DNA of 64,000 nucleotides, taken from assembly GCA_018105865.1 (NCBI GenBank), contig CM030845.1, positions 14,401,038-14,465,037 on the forward strand, given 5' to 3'. Each line of letters starts with the position of its first letter. The first letter of the stretch is position 1. The position numbers and the translations under genes were made by a program. Below are positions 36,644 through 48,810 of the stretch, in pieces. The stretch is from Metaphire vulgaris (lineage: Eukaryota; Annelida; Clitellata; Crassiclitellata; Megascolecidae). The notes under the pieces were generated by a model. That model did no database searches. It saw only the letters and a list, made by a program, of their open reading frames with translations, and was not told the origin of the DNA.

Positions 36644-37940
36644 TCTGGTTTGGCATATCTGAAAAAGCTCACAAATGGTTTGCATCTTATCTCAAATCTC
36701 GGTCTTTTCAAGTGTCAAAATGTCCAAATGTCTCCATCTCACAGTGTGGATGTGGAGTGCCTCAAGGATCTGTTCTTGGGCCTATACTGTTCAGCCTTTA
36801 CACCACACCGCTTTCGTCTTTAATTAGTTCTCTCAATTTAAATCACCAACTCTATGCCGATGACACTCAGCTATTCCTTTCCTTCTCGCCTCTTTCATTC
36901 GATGCTTCTATTATTGAGGTTGAATCTGCATTCTCATCAATCTCTGCTTGGATGTCATCTAATCTCTTCGCTCTTAACCCATCTAAGACAGAGTTTCTTT
37001 TAATTGGACTACCTCAACAGCTCAAAACAATTGACAATCCTAAACTAGCTTTGGCTCCTGACACCACAATAACTCCTGTTCCAACTGCAAGAAATCTCGG
37101 ATTCAAATTTAATTCTTTTCTAAACTTCGAATCACAAATCTCCCAACTTTCAAAAGCCTGCTATGTTCATATTCGTTGCCTTCGTCGCCTACGTCCTTGT
37201 CTCGATATCAAAACTGCCTCCACAATCGCCACCTCTATAGTCCATTCCAAATTAGATTACTGTAATTCCATCTACTATAAATTTCCCGAAGCCTCCATCA
37301 ATAAATTGCAATCAATGCAAAATGCCTTGGCTCGTGCTGTTACTATGTAACCTAAATTCTCCCATAATTCACTCATACTAAAATCATTACATTGGCTTAA
37401 AATAACAGAATGTATCCAATATAAGATAATAACACTTACACATAGCTCACTTCAGTCATCAAAATCTGTCTACCTTAGATCACTATTAACCCCTCAGCCT
37501 CCTCGACCCACACGTTCGTCATCTCATCTCACTATACCACGCCCGCTGAATCAGTCATCCCTGAAAATTTGCAACCATGCCTTCTCATATGCTGCACCTG
37601 AACTTTGGAACTCGATCCCGACCTCCCTTCGGCCTTAGCACACTTTGTTGGACACTTTAAAACAATCAAATTTCTGAGTCCCCATTTCCTATAATTCTTG
37701 CACTATATCCGTAAGTCTTTAGGTCTAAACTTAAATCATTCCTATTTCTTAAATCATATCCTCCATATCTGTAACAACCTAGCCTCACTGCCCTTTGGAT
37801 GTTGACAAAGTACAAAGTGGTCCTGGCTGATCACATACCTTCCCCATAGCTATTTTAAGAGAGGCTGAGCGCCTAAGAATAAGCAGCCACTGTTGTGCTG
37901 CTTTCCAAGGCGCTATAGAAATCCACGAGATTTGACTTAA
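36644..37940 (+). pseudogene. CR1-group LINE family B, 5'-truncated, with RT palm
   Basis: Reads WFASYLKSRSFQVSK, CGVPQGSVLGPILFSLY, HQLYADDTQLFLSF (catalytic DD), LFALNPSKTEFLLIGLP, ARNLGFKFNSFLNF and LDYCNSIYYKFPEASINKLQ in one open frame to 37350. The tail then reads SLHWLKITECIQYKI, SLKICNHAFSYAAPELWNSI. The 3' end is aagaataagcagccactg, then cgctatagaaatccacgaga. It is inserted head-to-head into family A with little or no duplication. Confidence 0.85.
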
Positions 37941-38450
37941 CTCCGAAATACGGAGACAGTGAAGGTTGTCTCGTAATAGTGGTGACACATGCTCATTCCA
38001 CCTAACACTACAGATCAGACGTGCTGAAACGTTTCGGACCATCTTAAGACGGTTTAGTTGGCTGACAGGAAGTCCGAGTAAGATACTGTTACAATAATCC
38101 ACTCCTGATACAATGAGGGCACGAACCAGTTTAATTACGTCCGGTAATGGCAGGTAGCGGCGATCTCTCTGATCCTGCGTAGCTAATAGTAACAGGTGTG
38201 AGTCACGTTGTTTAAGTGACTGACAAACGAAAGTGACTCATTCAAAAGAACACCTAGAAGACGTAGTTCGGTACAAGGAACAATGTCTGCAAAATATAGA
38301 TCATGATCATTTTGTTCATACACTACAATCCATGGACTATTAAAATCCATTAGGCTACTAAAAATTGTGTGATATCTAACAACCGGACACGTTGGTAACG
38401 GTAGGTGGGCGATAATAAACGCCTTAGAACGTTCTTTGAACACGTGCTTC
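37941..38450 (-). pseudogene. CR1-group LINE family A, 5' part of the split copy
   Basis: Minus strand reads LLGVLLNESLSFVSHLNNVT, MDYCNSILLGLPVSQLNRLK, NVSARLICSVRW and LLRDNLHCLRISE, then breaks at the family B insertion. The continuation RIAFKRCW is at 36643 downward. Frameshifts at about 38185 and 38110. Confidence 0.78.
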
Positions 38451-39077
38451 TCTTGAAATTATAATATCTATTTCTATGATGAATTAATATATCTCAGCCC
38501 GAAAAAGTGCAAGGTAGATGTCAATAAACGACAGTTTAATGATGAATGTATTTCATCAGTATTTCATAACAGTTAATTAAAGTGTTTGATCTGTCGCGAA
38601 TCAGCCAGCGTCGATGAAGAATAACAGCTGTAGACGCCATTATGAAACAAAACATGCCGATACTTATAATGAGCGGCCTGTAAGGTGAATTGAGAATACA
38701 AAAAATTGAAGAGCTAAAACTCTCTGTCGGTCAAACAAAGTTTTTCCACCAAGGCTGACGAATTAAAGTATTTCACACGGGCCAGCTACAAAGTGGTCAA
38801 GGCTTCATGGCCTTTCTCAGATGGCGAATTTGTTTCGTGAATGTCCCTTAAACATCTGAACAGTATTATTATGTCCAGGAAAAGAACATGTTCAGCAAAG
38901 TTCCGATATCATGGTTTTGGGAATACATATTTTGTATGAGCAGACTCTCGATCATGAACCTGAATAAGACTAATTTACGACCAAGCTTAACTTCCTCTTT
39001 AGAGGCTGCGACAACTGCACTAGAGCCAGACATTCATTGAGAAAGTAATTAAGTCGCACCCATTACATAAAGCAGGA
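38451..39077. other. Stretch without recognised features
   Basis: AT-rich DNA; no coding motif or repeat boundary seen. Confidence 0.35.
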
Positions 39078-39365
39078 GTTCAAAAAAAAACCTACTGGAA
39101 ACAGTCAAGAAAAGAAAACTGAAATACTGGGGACATATTATACGAACAAAGCAGGAATGTCTGGAGAAGGATATAATGCACGGCACAATGCCTGGATCAC
39201 GAAAAAGAGGCAGGCAAAGAAAAAAGTGGAAGACAACATCAAAGAATTGACAGGACTCACTATCGAGCAGGCGATAAGAAAAGCAGAAGATCGTAACATC
39301 TGGAAGATGACAGTTCATAATGCAACCAATCTTCGGACCGAAGACGGTTCAAGACAAGACAAGAC
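39078..39365 (+). pseudogene. RTE-like LINE C-terminal fragment, family 2
   Basis: Reads LLETVKKRKLKYWGHIIRTK, ECLEKDIMHGTMPGSRKRG, then LTIEQAIRKAEDRNIWKMTV and NATNLRTEDGS. It ends with caagacaagacaag, a short pentanucleotide tail typical of RTE 3' ends. It is the same family as 2640-2915, with a single frameshift. Confidence 0.72.
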
Positions 39366-39529
39366 AATTAGATAAGAACTATTAGATCACTAGATTGATT
39401 CGTATATTTTCAGACTGCACAATGATACGTTTATAGCAAAATAAGTATAATTTTACAGTGTATATTGACTTACAGTAGCCTGAGTAGTTCAATTACACAT
39501 ATATTCTTTCTTTTTTCCTTCCGTCTTTC

Positions 39530-40455
39530 CCTATTATTGGGTTGGACGATGGGTCTGAATGAGTTCCTTCCACTTCTGTCTGTCTCTTTCTGCTCTGGTC
39601 AATTGGATGAAATTAATTTGCATTTCTTCTGCATCCTCTTTCAAATTTTCTATCCATGTTTTCTTGGTCTTTTTTCTCCTTTTCCCTTCAACAAAGTTGT
39701 ATAGTGCTTTCTTTGGTATTCTTCCTTCCTTCATTCTTTCAACATGACCAAACCATTTCAGTCTTCGTTTCTGTATTGATTCGAGTATCGTTTCTTTTTG
39801 CTCTGTCTTTTCTCTGATCAATTCATTTCTTATTCTTTGTCTTCTGCTGACTCCTGCTATTCCTCTTAACCAGTTCATTTCTGCAGTCATTAATCTTTCG
39901 TCTTTCTTCTTTATGATCCATATAATAGTATTAGTTTGATCAGTGTATTATATAGCTTTAGTTTTGTTTTCAATATTTGTTTGTCTTTCCATACATTCGG
40001 AAGTTTTCCAAATGCTGCAGTTGCTAGTCCAATTCTCCTTATTATGTCTTCTTCGCATAGCCCATCTTCTGTCAGTAGTGATCCTAGGTATACGAATTTT
40101 GGTACTTTTTATCTTATTTCCTCCTTTAGTTTTAGATTAACTTTCTCTTTCTTGTTCCCCGTGACCATTGCTTTAGTTTTCTGTGTATTTATTTGTAGCC
40201 CCACTTCTTCTCCGGCCTTGCTTATTTCATTAGTTAATGTTTATAGGTGATCTGCTTTTGTTGTTATCACATCTATGTCATCTGCAAACCTTAAATTATT
40301 TATTGTTTGTCCGTATACTTTTACTACAGCATCGTCTTCTTTTGTGTTTTGTATTGCTTTTTGCATTACCACATCTAGTATTATATTGAATAGCAGTTGG
40401 AGATAAGCCACATCCTTGTCTTGTTCCAATTGTTATCTCAACCCATTCTGTTAGT
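39530..40455 (-). pseudogene. RTE-like LINE remnant, family 3
   Basis: Minus strand, in order: WVEITIGTRQGCGLSP (about 40440-40400), NNLRFADDIDVITTKADHL (catalytic DD), a block of frameshifts, LYNTLIKLILLYGS, MTAEMNWLRGIAGVSRRQRI and SIQKRRLKWFGHVERMKEGR ending at a stop near 39534. It is truncated 5' of the RQG block where the plus-strand RTE begins. Confidence 0.75.
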
Positions 40456-42017
40456 TCCCCAGATCAAAGTGAATACAGTATCTTAAGATAAGTTGAAAGG
40501 GCAATTAATCATATAAAGAATAGTAAGAGCCCAGGCATAGACATGATCACGGGAGAGATGATCAAACATGGTGGAGACGTGCTTATTGATGAAATGTATA
40601 AGCTATGCATGTAACTCTGGAAAAGCTCCAGATGAGTGGACAAAGTTAATTTTAGTGGCAATACACAAGAAGGGAAGTATGATGGAGTGCAACAACTATA
40701 AAACCATAAAACTGTTAAGCCACCTGGGAAAAGTAGTAATGCTGATACTGACTGAAAGACTGAAATGCACATGGAAGAATAACTTGCCGATGAACAAGCT
40801 GGATTCAGAAAAGACCGAAGAGCAGCACAGCACATACTAGCGCTACGATTGATAGCAGAAAAAGCAAGACGGAAAAATGTTAAAGTATACAACTGCTTTG
40901 TCGATTTTCAGAAGGCGTTTGATAGCATAGATCAGACAGTGACTTGGGCTGTGCTAGAGTCCTACGGAGTAAATCATAAACTGATAAGACTGTTGAAAGA
41001 TATAAGCAACAATGCAAAATCAGCTGTGAGAATTTGTGGAGAGATTGGAAACTGGTTCAAGACAAACAGAGGATCAAGGCAATGAGACAATGATATTCAT
41101 CCACGATATTCAACTCTGACTTGGCAAGAGCAATGGACAAGATAATGGGACATTATCTTGAATATCTTGAAAGAATAGCAGTGCAGGTACTACACATAAA
41201 CAACCTGAGATTTGCTGATGATGTCGATATCATTGAAGAAATTGAAGATGATCTGGAGTACGCTGTACAGATGCTGAGTAATGAAGCAAAGCGCTATGGT
41301 TGATCGATGAACTTTGAAAAGACAAAAATAATGGTGTTTGGCCAGAAAGATATTGGAAGAAAGATCAAAGTGAATGGATTCGAATTGGAAAATGTGGAAA
41401 ATTTCACTTACCTTGGAAGCAACATGACACATGATCTGGACTGCAAGAAAGAAGTAACATTAAGAGCAGCGAAATCCTTAGGAAATCTGAATACAATGTC
41501 TGGAAGAGCAAAGCAATAAGTCTCAGAATAAAAAGAAGATTCTTGAAACATGTATTTTCAGCAGCTTCTTGTATGGTTGCGAGATTTGGACCATCATAAA
41601 AGAACTGGAGAGAAGAATTTGAAGAAAAATGCTATAGAAAAATTCTCAGAATTGGATGGGTTGAAAAGATCAGCAACGAGTAACTATACAATAAAATCCA
41701 GCCAAAAAAACCTTGATGCAAAAAGTGATACAGAGGAAATTGCGTCTCTTTGGACATATTAGTTCTATGAAAGATGATAGAAAGATTAAGACTATAATGC
41801 TGGTAGTAATGGACGGTTCCACCAAGAAAGGAAGGCCGCACAGGGAATGGTGCGATGACATTTGTGATTGGTGTGGAAAATGTCTGCAAGAACTATTTCA
41901 TGTCTGCAAGAACTATTTCATTTGTTTGCTGCCAAAATGTCTGAAAAGATTTCATGTTGCTGCCAACAGAAAAGATTGGGACAAAACAGACACCAACGGG
42001 CGCTGAGCCCACGGTTA
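40456..42017 (+). pseudogene. RTE-like LINE, family 4, RT to C-terminus
   Basis: Reads NHIKNSKSPGIDMITGEMIK, NNYKTIKLLSHLGKVVMLIL, CFVDFQKAFDSIDQTVTWAV (first catalytic Asp), a deletion over the RQG region, LHINNLRFADDVDIIEEIED (catalytic DD), YGS..FEKTKIMVFGQ, FTYLGSNMTHDLDCKKEVTL and GRPHREWCDDICDWCGK, ending DTNGR* at 42005. A very short 3' UTR then meets the (GAT)n tail, as in RTE LINEs. At least five frame changes. Confidence 0.82.
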
Positions 42018-42173
<156 letters not shown>

Positions 42174-42600
42174 CAGAAATCTCATCTCGGATTTAATCAA
42201 TGCCTCAGACATCCGAGGGAGGCCGTTTTGGACAAGGAATGTGTGCAGAAATGAAACGAATGGTCAAGACTGTCATGTCCGCAACAAGTATAGAGACTCT
42301 GTACAGAAGAACTTCTGCTATCCCACCCAGCACCGGACCGGCCGTGGAAGATACTAGCTTGTGACATTTTCACCTTTGAAAGCCGTCCCTACTTATTGAC
42401 CTGTTATAAAATTTCTTCGAAGTCGATCGCCTTTTCTCGAAGCGGATAACTGACATTATCAACTGTATAAAGCAGCACGTTAGACCCCTGCACGGGTCGA
42501 CTTTTGGCAGCCCGGCCCGGCCCGGCCCGCGCCCGGCCCGGCCCGGCCTGCTCATTTGCAATTACAATTTGAAACCTAACTTTTGGGAAATCAGTCATGC

Positions 42601-43306
42601 GGGGCGCCACGGGCGAACTTTGAGAGCCGAACAAAGTCCCGGCACATTTTCCACATCATGGATAAGCCGGTTTCAATTGACAGCTTGGCCACGCGCTCAC
42701 AATGTGCGCCGGACGACTGGGGAGGGGTGAGTCGTGCGCGTACTTTGTTCGCGCTGACCGATTTGCAGCATACAACTCACTGTGTGCGACCTACTTTCTA
42801 GTTGTTCAACCAATCAGGCGCGAGTTATTAAACGGATAAAGAAGTTAAAGAAGAAGCAGAAATGTCGATATACTCCGACGCATTATGGTGTCCGCCTTTG
42901 CAATGTCATGTTCAATTCGAGATAACAAATCTTCAAATGCAGCAAAATTTATTCGTACGAAATTGTTAAATGATTGTTGGTCGGTCGCTGTCAGTTCCCT
43001 GTAAAGGGAATGGTACGCACCGTGCAACTCTCTGCACCTTATCCATGGTCTTACCATGCATACTCGCTTCTTTCTTTTCTTATTTTTCCCCGTGGATAGT
43101 GCATGCACTGATCTGAGCGCCACCAAAAACATCATGCCACATAATAACACGGCGATTTGCTCGTCAGCCATTTTCTCTAAATGCGCTACTTGAACGACAC
43201 GGGGTGTGGCCTCATTTCTGCTCGTAGGTCGTAGTAGGTCGCATTTTTGGAACCGGGATATGTGCCGGGACTTTGTTCGGCTCACAAAGTTCGCCCGTGG
43301 CGCCCC
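42601..43306 (-). mobile_element. PIF/Harbinger deletion derivative
   Basis: Inverted ends of about 47 bp: ggggcgccacgggcgaactt on the left, and the same from the right, each continuing to aacaaagtcccggcacat. It encodes the N-terminus of a Harbinger-type transposase on the minus strand and nothing of the catalytic core. The adjacent trinucleotides are tgc and agc, so the usual 3-bp duplication is not exact. It is nested in the hAT. Confidence 0.85.
42845..43173 (-). pseudogene. Harbinger transposase N-terminal fragment
   Basis: From the ATG at 43173 the frame reads MADEQIAVLLCGMMFLVALR, then MVRPWIRCRELHGAYHSLY and NNFVRINFAAFEDLLSRIEH, then ADTIMRRSIS. The VRPW..RRE..GAYH.L...L...D...F.NF.R.....F..LL block is the N-terminal part of PIF/Harbinger nucleases. 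The frame then stops after STFLLLL; the DDE core is deleted. Confidence 0.8.
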
Positions 43307-43386
43307 AGCTTTACTAAAATGTAGTGTCTACTGAAAACAACTCATAATGCAACAAAATTGAAGCCGATCGATAAAGTTTAAGCATT

Positions 43387-43511
43387 AGAATGCAAAAATA
43401 GTAGGCTATGTTTTCAATGGTGTCCGTGTCCAAAGCAGTGCGACGCTATGTAATGGTTGCCCCAACTGTACTAAATGACCGTTCACTGGCAGCACTGGAC
43501 GCTGGAATTGC
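43387..43511 (-). pseudogene. hAT transposase C-terminal dimerisation domain
   Basis: Minus strand reads AIPASSAASERSFSTVGATI, a stop in place of a residue, then RRTALDTDTIENIAYYFCIL. SSA.SERSFS..G..(I/L)...R..L....(V/I)E is the conserved hAT C-terminal motif. The orientation agrees with the surrounding hAT element. Confidence 0.82.
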
Positions 43512-43540
43512 AAGGATTTGCCTTGCCACACTGTTCTAGA

Positions 43541-43647
<107 letters not shown>

Positions 43648-44138
43648 AAGATTTCCACGTAGTGACGAAGAGAAGGCGAAGGCAAGGAGATCAAAGTATT
43701 TCAAACAATACATTCAAGCGATCCTGGCACTACACAGGCCCCAACGCTAGTCAATAGAATACGTATCTGGACATGGAAGACAATGCGTATTGCGTAATGC
43801 TAATATAATCGGTCAGACTCTGCCTTTGAAGACTCTACAGGATTAGAATTTCTACTCCCCTACATTACTTGCCCCAAATTACGTCATTCCATCTCTTGTG
43901 CGTTGGCACAGTTTCATATCTGATGACTCCATTTATACATTTTACTGCACATCACTATAGGGGAGTTATTACATTTCAGAGGGTGTTAATATTCTTCGTA
44001 GAATAAAGAGGTGGGGAGTATTTATTACACGTAGAAAGATGACTGGGTGATTCATCTTTAGGGGGATTCATTTTAATTCGTTATACCGGAAACAATTGGC
44101 AAGTTCCTTTGATCGGGGGTTTCTTAATGGGTTAAACA

Positions 44139-44300
44139 GAGGACGGGCCGACTTATGGCAGCCCGGCCCGACCCGGCCCGTCACTCATCCGGCCCGGCCC
44201 GGCCCGGCCCGTTTTATTTTGCAATCTTTTGAGCCCGGCCCGGCCCGCCCGGCCCGGCCCGGCCCGTCCGGCCCGCCCACGGCCGCCCGGCCCGCGGGCC
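44139..44300. repeat. (GGCCC)n-like subterminal array of the hAT
   Basis: Irregular cccggcccgg units. The array opens with gacgggccgacttatggcag, nearly the left-end sequence of the same hAT (cacgggtcgacttttggcag), in the same orientation. The right end may therefore contain a second, short MITE-like copy nested in it. Confidence 0.7.
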
Positions 44301-45237
44301 GCCCAACCCGTGCATGGGTCTACAGCACGTTTCCCGCCATGGTCTGCCTGAGAGAATATACAGCGACAATTCACCTTTCAATTCAGCGGAATTCAAACGC
44401 TTCGCTGAGAAATATGAATCGAGCATGTCACTAGATCTCCAAATTTCTCACAAAGTATTGGAAAAACAGTCTACCGTGAAAACTCTTAAAACAATCATGA
44501 AAAAAACAAGAGAAGAAAATAGCGACCATTCTCTAGCGCTACTTGATTTCCGTAATACGCCTTCCGAACAACTGGGTTTGTCACCTACTCAAATCCTTTT
44601 TGAAAGACGAACTCGCACGAAGCCATCAATCTCCGAAAAATAGCTCTCACCTCTGCATCTACTAAAACTGCGCTACAAAATGCCAAACTCAAACACCCAT
44701 TTTATTACGACCGACAAGCAAAGGAAAAGCCTGCATTAAAAGAAGGACAGACTGTACGTGTACAGTTTCACCCCAAAGACAAATTCTGGATAAAGGCTGA
44801 AGTCACGGAAATACTCCCTTTCCGCTCCTACAGATTCTTCAATGCGACGCAGAACGTCGACACACGTCAGGTTTTCTAGCGAAGCCCTCCCCCCATCCGG
44901 ATAAGACGACAAACTAGAGTCACACCAGCCAGATTCCCGAGGTGACGCTGGTGCTACGTTGCTGCCGGCGCACGCTCCTCAACCACCACCTACTGAAGAA
45001 CGGTCGACGAGGGCGAACCCAGAATCAACTCAAGAACCCTATAAGATTCTCTAGGGACGCACCATCATAAACCCAATTAGATACAGCCAGACTTGACCAA
45101 AGCATAACAGCCTTTTGGCCGATTAACCATGATGCATTTAGGCTGATCAATCTGACATTATTGAATCAAATTTTATCACTGCTCATTATCATCTATCTAA
45201 TGGCATCATAGCATCTATCTAAATGGAAAAAAGGAGA

Positions 45238-45400
45238 TGTCACGTGGTCTAGGACTGACAGTATTGAGACCACATAATAAAAGTGCGACTTTGGACCGCT
45301 GCATTGAGAACTATCGTTGTCCTATATGTCTAGAGCCCTAGAGTAAAACTACAACGTTGAGTTTTCAGTTTCGTAGAATAGTGGTATAAACAGGGATTTT
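45238..45400 (+). repeat. Putative 3' LTR start of gypsy element 2
   Basis: aaaaaaggaga (a polypurine tract, 45226-45236) is followed by tgtcacgtggtctagg, an LTR-like start, and a cataataaaag TATA-like segment near 45278. The LTR end is not defined; a TG..CA partner could be the ataaaca near 45391. Confidence 0.5.
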
Positions 45401-45444
45401 TATTGGAAACGAGCGAGAACATCGCCCCACACAACTTTTGTCTG

Positions 45445-45447
<3 letters not shown>

Positions 45448-45500
<53 letters not shown>
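45448..45500. repeat. (TA)n microsatellite
   Basis: About 26 TA units. Confidence 0.95.
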
Positions 45501-45503
<3 letters not shown>

Positions 45504-47598
45504 ACTTTACGCGCGATCCGATCCATGAGGTCCTGGGGTCCGACCCTGACTAAAAATTTTGTCATGGTCCACAATGCATTGGACCCTCACGAAAATCTGA
45601 ATAAATCTATACTGTACCGTTGTACGATTATTTAATAAATTTATGTGCTGGATAGATAATACATGTAGATATTATCAGCAAATGGTATTTTTTTACCATT
45701 TATAAGTAAGAACTATGCTAAAAGGGTTAGGGTTAAGGTTAGGCAAAACAACGGGTGGACCTTCACAACTTTTCAACGTTCCCACACCTGTTTTGATGAG
45801 TAAAAAGGATGAGTTCCCAAACCTTTTTCATATAAAAAATGTATAAATATAATGGTATATAGTTGCATTGGATTCCGATCAAGCAAAAATATATGGGTAT
45901 AAATACTTTTTAAACGACAGTTTAAAGAGTACACTGTATATACAAGTCATGCGAGAAGCCAACAGGAAAATTATGGCAAGAAGTAGGCAGGCCTATTAAA
46001 GAGTAAGCCATCGAACGGATTCTCGTGATTAGTTGAGGTTCCGCGGTATGAGCTAAATTTTAATCCGACATCTAAAAATATTTTGATTAATTATTTTATT
46101 AGATAATAAAGGAGGTGGTTTGAACTTTGATTCGCTAATTACGTCTTGACGACCTATTTGAACTGTGACGTCACACCGACCCATACGATGTAAAGACCAT
46201 GAACTACTTACTACTAGATACATGGACAGTGAAACGAGACTAGCAAAATTTGACCGCCACTTCCTCAAGGGACCGATGTGTAGAAGGCTGTACATTGTTT
46301 ACTACGAGGAAACAGTGATGCAGACTATAACTATATCTCAACCAAATATTGTCCCAATTTCAAAATGTTGGATTTATTTTTGACCAGTGCCATTCCGCTA
46401 CAACTTGACCGTCTACCAAAGTTCGGTTACCATTAAAAAAATTGTCCCAATCTAAAAAATGTGCTTGGATAGTTAGAAAGAGGAATAAAAAATGCAAGGC
46501 AAGGGTGTATACAATTGTCTTGCATAAAAAGATTTTTAGGTTCCCTATAGCCTGTGATATACTGTAGCAGATTAGACAAGAAATACAAGCATTGTTCTAC
46601 ACTGATCGAAACAACAATTTATCGGAAGGAGGGTGCTCGGGTGGGGAGATATATCTTAACCAACTGTTGTCAAATTTTCAAACATTTTAGATTTATTTTA
46701 TTCCAAATTCAATCCTCTTCAACTTTTCCGCTCACCAAAGTAAGGTTGTCACTACAAAATTTTAGCTGCACAGCTTGAAACAAATATTTCTTTTTCAGGT
46801 CAGATTGTCAGATTGTCAGATTTATTAACTTTTGTACCGATAGTTTGAAAGAGGAAAGGAATAAAAATGCAAAACATTGGTGTAAGCCTCATCTTATTAA
46901 CTTTCATAGAATCAGATCAATTGCAAGATCAATCCAAAATGACATGCAAATACGCTGAATGCCGGATGTCTTCAGCCTCTTGATGTAAGGTACCTTAGGC
47001 AGTTTGCTGTCCACTTCATTTAGTAGTCCATACATGATGCAAAGACTCACGATAGTCGTCTGCATCACTACCTCTAATAATTAATTATTAATGGTTGAGG
47101 CACAGCTGCAGAGACCAGAGAGCAAAGCGGAGCAAAGCAAAGTACGGTGTTAAAAACAAATTAACGCTATATTTATGCTCTGCATCACCTTGCAGTCTTT
47201 GAACTCTTATATTATTATTATGAACTTTTATAGCACTAATTTTAATATTCAACTGTCGATCCGCATATTATTCATTCTCTTCCTCGGTATACTTGGCATA
47301 TTAAGCTACAAGATCTTTGCAGATACTTAGATATTATATTGTCAAGAAACGAGTTTAGGGCCTACTCGATAAAAAGAAAAACGTCAAATTGACCTAAGCA
47401 AACACGTGGAACTCGCAAAGACTTTTGTATTTTGTAAAGAAAATACTCTTTATTTAATAAGAAGAAATTACTGGTCTGCATAGATTTGCAAATAACCAGA
47501 ATCTTATAAAAACAGCAGAAATATTAGGCTAATTATAAGATTTTATAAAGTTAATCACGCATTGACACTGACAGATGGAGAAAAGTAGAAATCGAAAT
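45501..47598. repeat. AT-rich region with a diverged direct repeat
   Basis: No genes recognised. Two loosely similar stretches, about 46330-46540 and 46670-46900, share an order of motifs (ggatttattttt/agatttatttta, accaaagttcggtt/accaaagtaaggtt, gaaagaggaataaaaaatgc/gaaaggaataaaaatgcaaa). A short TTAGGG-like stretch is at 45724-45743. Confidence 0.45.
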
Positions 47599-47606
47599 GT
47601 AAATAT

Positions 47607-47882
47607 CAGTGGCGTAACTAGAGGGCGGGGGCACTTTGTTCACAGCCCCCCGGGTCCAGGGCAGCGGGGGGGGGGACGAAGAGGGATCTAAGCTAGGGTT
47701 AGGTTAGGGTTAACCCTAACTTAAGCTTAACCCTAACTTTAGAAATTATGTGGTGAGGACCTTTTTTGCTCGTCAGGGTTAAAAAGGTGGAGACGATAAC
47801 GTTTTTTTGCTCGTCAGCTCGAAACTCTGGAGCCCCATGTCAAAGATGCCCCCGGGCCCCCAAAAGTCACGCTACGCCACTG
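47607..47882. mobile_element. hAT MITE, CAGTGGCGTA ends, perfect 8-bp duplication
   Basis: Left end cagtggcgtaactagagggc; right end inverted cagtggcgtagcgtgacttt. Exact duplications gtaaatat at 47599-47606 and 47883-47890. The interior has a G-run, a telomere-like palindrome (gttagggttaaccctaac, 47703-47720) and two copies of the cttttttgctcgtcag motif. Confidence 0.9.
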
Positions 47883-47890
47883 GTAAATAT

Positions 47891-48239
47891 AAACACAATT
47901 TAATGACTCTGCTAATGCATAAATGGCAATCACTCAATCAAACTGGCTATTCATATTGCGCCTTTGGTAATGTATAGGAGTATCCAGAACAATCTCTATG
48001 GTCACTGATCTATGCCCACCAGCAAGAATCTGCCTCTGCCATTGGCGTCTATTAATAGAAAACAATGGTTTCCATGATTTCTGCCCACCAGTGGGCGGAG
48101 CAACTGGACCTTGTTGGATACCACTGTATACCCCTATATGAATAATGTTTCCAAACGCATGACGTCACTGACAAATCAATGAGGAACGGAAGATGTTGGT
48201 CTTAAGAAAATACCGCTCGTATGGTACGAATAGTTCACT
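47891..48239. other. Stretch without recognised features
   Basis: Contains a short palindrome gcccaccagtgggc near 48085 and a second cccaccag; no gene or element end recognised. Confidence 0.35.
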
Positions 48240-48522
48240 GCCGTTGCGAAATCGGGCAGGTCACCCTTAAGAAGGCGTCTTCCGCAAAAAGACTTTCAAT
48301 TGAAGAGTCGGCGAAGCGCAGCAGAAAGGATTTTTAAAGACCAGAAATTCTCCTCTTGGCGAAGTCAGACGCGGAATTCTTGCGGGCAATCTTCTGCGAG
48401 ACCGTTCTTCTTCTAGTGCATGCTTCAGCGAGGATCGTTAGTTTTCAAATAGAATGTGCGCTAACGGGATTTGAACGTTGCTTCGTCAGCCTACCACTTC
48501 AACGCGAAACCACTCTGCCAAC
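48240..48522 (-). mobile_element. SINE-like sequence with tRNA head, cut by the gypsy element
   Basis: On the minus strand from 48522: gttggcagagtggtttcgcg gives an A box (TGGCAGAGTGG) and about 30 bases on GTTCAAATCCCG gives a B box, as in tRNA-Ser/Leu-like heads. A GC-rich body follows, not a tRNA 3' end, so a SINE is more likely than a functional tRNA. The gypsy target duplication ccaac coincides with its 5' edge; the remainder would start at 53001. Confidence 0.5.
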
Positions 48523-48741
48523 TGTGGCGTGATTGGACACTTACAAGCCACGCCTCAACCAATAGCGTAGCTGCTATCTTACATTATATATTCTATAGAG
48601 TAGTTAGTTTCAGGTCAGTCGCTCTCACACAGTCGAAGACTCTTACTCCGTTGCGTTCCTGGATACGAACATTAAAAATTAATATATGAAGTTATAATAC
48701 ATCTGTGTTGATCATAGTTATAGGCGATAGGAAACGCCACA
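48523..48741 (+). repeat. 5' LTR (219 bp)
   Basis: Starts TGTGGCG and ends CGCCACA, a short terminal inverted repeat. A TATA-like ttatatattctata lies about 55 bases in. It differs from the 3' LTR by two substitutions and two small indels (3 and 1 bases). Confidence 0.95.
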
Positions 48742-48749
48742 TGGTGTCA
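48742..48749 (+). other. Primer-binding site
   Basis: tggtgtca starts directly after the LTR. It is complementary to the last eight bases (TGACACCA) of a mature tRNA of tRNA-Leu type. Complementarity beyond eight bases is weak. Confidence 0.6.
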
Positions 48750-48810
48750 TCAGCGGAAACGAACTCACAGCTTTGCGTTTAATTAGAGAAAAAAGTGAAC
48801 ATTAGTTACT

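Noticed and set aside
47692..47738. Telomere or chromosome end
   Set aside because: Only a few TTAGGG-type words in both orientations inside a MITE.
48455..48522. Functional tRNA gene
   Set aside because: It has A- and B-box-like segments but the arms do not close into a full cloverleaf and a GC-rich body continues, so it is a SINE-like head.
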